Below are positions 62,175 to 64,000 of a stretch of DNA of 64,000 nucleotides, one piece after another. The notes under the pieces are model-generated. The model had not been told where the DNA came from. It saw nothing but the letters and a program-made list of their open reading frames with translations, and made no database searches. Every line of letters begins with the position of its first letter. The stretch's first letter is position 1. The position numbers and the translations under genes are program-made. The DNA is from Spirosomataceae bacterium TFI 002 (GTDB lineage: Bacteria; Bacteroidota; Bacteroidia; Cytophagales; Spirosomataceae), in assembly GCA_900230115.1 (NCBI GenBank), contig LT907983.1, forward strand, positions 496,001 through 560,000. The letters are read 5' to 3'.

Positions 62175-64000
62175 TTGAGAAAAATAGCATTCTTACTTTT
62201 TATAACTCTACTATGCACAGATGCATGGTCCCAAACTAGTAAAGTACTTGTTTTTTCTAAAACTGCTGGATTCCGCCATTCGTCGATAGAAGCTGGACAA
62301 AAGTATTTTGGAGAACTAGGAAAAGCTGAGAACATCAACATAACTTTTTCTGAAGATGCTTCTCTATTTACTGACGAAAACTTAAAAACTTTCAACGCAG
62401 TCGTATTTTTAAACACTACGGGTGACATTCTTAATAATGACCAGCAAGTCAGCTTTGAAAGATACATTCAAGCTGGTGGTGGATTTATGGGAATTCATGC
62501 TGCTGCAGATTGTGAATACGAGTGGCCTTGGTACAATGGACTAGTAGGGGCATATTTTGCAAGTCATCCCGGCGGTGATGTTGGCAATGTTCAGATGGGG
62601 AAGATGAATGTTTTGGACAAAAATCATCCAAGTACAGCTCACTTGCCTAGCTCCTTCTCTAGAAAAGATGAATTTTATGACTTCAAGTCTCTCAAAAAGG
62701 AACAGCTTAATTTCCTCATTGAGGTTGATGAAAAAAGTTACAAGCAAGGGAAAATGGGTGATTTCCACCCAATGGCTTGGAACCAAAACTATGATGGTGG
62801 AAAAGTGTTTTACACCAACTTTGGTCATGTGGATGAAACTTTTCAGGAGAAAAGCATGATGGAACATTTAAAACAAGGCTTAATGTCTGTTATGTCTGAG
62901 AAGCGAGACTACAGCTTGGCTACCTCAGTACAAGCACCAGAAGAAAATAGGTATGTCAAAACAGTTTTGATAGATAACTTAGATGAGCCTACCGAACTAG
63001 CTGCAATGCCAAATGGCAAAGTAATATTTGTAGAGCGAAAAGGTGCTGTAAAAGTATGGGACCCAAAAACAAATGAGGTAAATCTTGCAGCTCAAATGCC
63101 GGTATATACCAAATTTGAATATGGACTTATGGGCGTAGGAGTTGATCCAGATTTTGAAAATAACAATTGGGTTTATTTATTCTATTCTCCAGAAACAGAA
63201 GAACACAAAGACCAGTTTCTTTCAAGATTTGAGTTTGACCAATCAAACAATACTATAAAAATGGAGTCCGAGAAGGTCGTACTTCGTTTTCCTGCGAAGC
63301 GTGTAGAATGTTGCCATACTGGAGGTTCTATAGACTGGGATAACAAAGGAAACCTTTTCTTATCTACAGGAGATGATACAAACCCTTTTGCTTCTGATGG
63401 ATATGCACCTATTGACTTCTCTCCAAATAGAGCGGGCTGGGATGCCTTGCGTACCTCTGGAAACACAAATGACCTAAGAGGTAAGATATTGAGAATTACA
63501 CCAACTAAAGATGGGTCTTATACCATTCCTAGTGGTAACCTTTTCCCGGTTGGAATGGAGAAAACTAAGCCTGAGATATTCGTTATGGGTTGCAGAAACC
63601 CATACAGAATAGCAGTAGATAAAAAAACGAATTATTTGTATTGGGGAGATGTAGGGCCAGATGCTGGAAAAGCAAAGGCAGATCGAGGGCCAGATGGTCA
63701 GGTGGAGTTCAATCAAGCACGAGTTGCCGGTAACTATGGCTGGCCGCTTTTTACAGGCGATAATGATGCTTACAATGCCTATAACTTTGAGACAAAAGAA
63801 TCAGGACCAAAATTTGACCCTGCAAAACCAATAAATAATTCGCCAAATAACACTGGATTAAGAGAGTTACCTCCAGCTAACATACCTTTGGTTTGGTATG
63901 GTTATGGAGTTTCTGATCAATTCCCTTTGCTAGAGAAAGGCGGTGCAAACCCAATGGGTGGTCCCGTGTATTACAGCGATATGGTAAGTAACAATCCTAG
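62175..64000 (+). CDS. ThuA domain / glucose-sorbosone (PQQ) dehydrogenase fusion, truncated at window edge
   Basis: Secreted protein; 608 complete codons are visible and the reading frame is open at the right edge. Signal peptide from a TTG start (about 1-22, AWSQ). Residues about 25-235 form a ThuA trehalose-utilisation-type domain: SKTAGFRHSSIEAG, GGGFMGIHAAADCEYEWPWY, VGAYFASHPGG, VFYTNFGHVDE. From about 260 follows a six-bladed glucose/sorbosone dehydrogenase propeller (DEPTELAAMPNGKVIFVERKG, GLMGVGVDPDF, CCHTGGSIDWDNKGNLFLSTGDDTN, LRGKILRITP, RNPYRIAVD). Probably periplasmic sugar oxidation. Cytochrome c and PKD domains often follow in the family but lie outside the window. Confidence 0.88.
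   Translation, partial: MRKIAFLLFITLLCTDAWSQTSKVLVFSKTAGFRHSSIEAGQKYFGELGKAENINITFSEDASLFTDENLKTFNAVVFLNTTGDILNNDQQVSFERYIQAGGGFMGIHAAADCEYEWPWYNGLVGAYFASHPGGDVGNVQMGKMNVLDKNHPSTAHLPSSFSRKDEFYDFKSLKKEQLNFLIEVDEKSYKQGKMGDFHPMAWNQNYDGGKVFYTNFGHVDETFQEKSMMEHLKQGLMSVMSEKRDYSLATSVQAPEENRYVKTVLIDNLDEPTELAAMPNGKVIFVERKGAVKVWDPKTNEVNLAAQMPVYTKFEYGLMGVGVDPDFENNNWVYLFYSPETEEHKDQFLSRFEFDQSNNTIKMESEKVVLRFPAKRVECCHTGGSIDWDNKGNLFLSTGDDTNPFASDGYAPIDFSPNRAGWDALRTSGNTNDLRGKILRITPTKDGSYTIPSGNLFPVGMEKTKPEIFVMGCRNPYRIAVDKKTNYLYWGDVGPDAGKAKADRGPDGQVEFNQARVAGNYGWPLFTGDNDAYNAYNFETKESGPKFDPAKPINNSPNNTGLRELPPANIPLVWYGYGVSDQFPLLEKGGANPMGGPVYYSDMVSNNP

Noticed and set aside
62102-62467. Open frame of 121 codons on the minus strand near the right end
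   Set aside because: Shadow of the ThuA-domain gene on the plus strand, whose motifs are clear but which runs off the window.

Overview
The window is AT-rich chromosomal DNA of a Bacteroidota bacterium, most likely from the order Cytophagales (inference). Four things point there. A small secreted protein ends in a type IX secretion (T9SS) type A sorting domain. Several genes have Bacteroidota-type promoters (a -7 box of TAnnTTTG, in one case with TTG 19 nt upstream). The order ftsX - DUF3098 - uppP - truB - ribF is typical of the phylum. Several families are phylum-typical, including the sulfite reductase with a C-terminal HEPN-like domain, OstA-like protein, PorE-like OmpA protein and Rpb6-like omega. 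I see no rRNA, tRNA, CRISPR array, transposase or prophage. Coding density is very high.

Layout. 1-5312 (+): division, envelope and cofactor genes ftsX, DUF3098, uppP, truB, ribF, then a large membrane protein with glycosyltransferase-C-like features. 5309-9602 (-): parE, a dicarboxylate/amino acid symporter and pheA. 9758-17709 (+): a capsule or O-polysaccharide export locus (SLBB outer-membrane exporter, chain-length protein, ABC permease and ATPase, sugar aminotransferase, GT4). 17700-24434 (-): rnhB, gltD and gltB. 24689-31456 (-): a complete assimilatory sulfate reduction operon, transcribed siroheme sulfite reductase-HEPN, cobA, TauE-type permease, cysH, cysD, cysN. Its CysH carries the Fe-S cysteines of an APS reductase and there is no APS kinase, so the predicted route is sulfate to APS to sulfite to sulfide. 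31538-33625 (-): GT2, a STAS-like protein and RNase Z. 33809-39064 (+): GT4, an O-antigen polymerase-like protein, glgB and a secreted protein.

39061-42687: thrC (-), an rRNA methyltransferase (+) and carA (-). 42999-48446: a sugar oxidation/isomerisation cluster (two Gfo/Idh/MocA oxidoreductases, a TIM-barrel isomerase and a divergent MFS transporter), interrupted by a four-helix-bundle (S23/IVP family) gene that may sit on a small mobile element. 48523-51084 (+): coaX, an outer-membrane beta-barrel protein and lptC. 51081-56718 (-): cytochrome c, SCO protein, lipoprotein, recN and a PorE-like OmpA protein. 56855-62045: tilS (-) divergent from an OstA-like LPS protein, then a T9SS cargo protein, bamD and rpoZ. 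From 62175 to the right edge runs a truncated ThuA/glucose-sorbosone dehydrogenase fusion.

The most unusual signals are these. A roughly 500-bp element carries the four-helix-bundle gene, with imperfect inverted ends and an 80-nt G-free tract. A 21-bp near-palindrome forms two back-to-back -7 boxes that appear to drive leaderless tilS and ostA mRNAs. All five convergent gene junctions overlap at their stop codons. Non-ATG starts are frequent.
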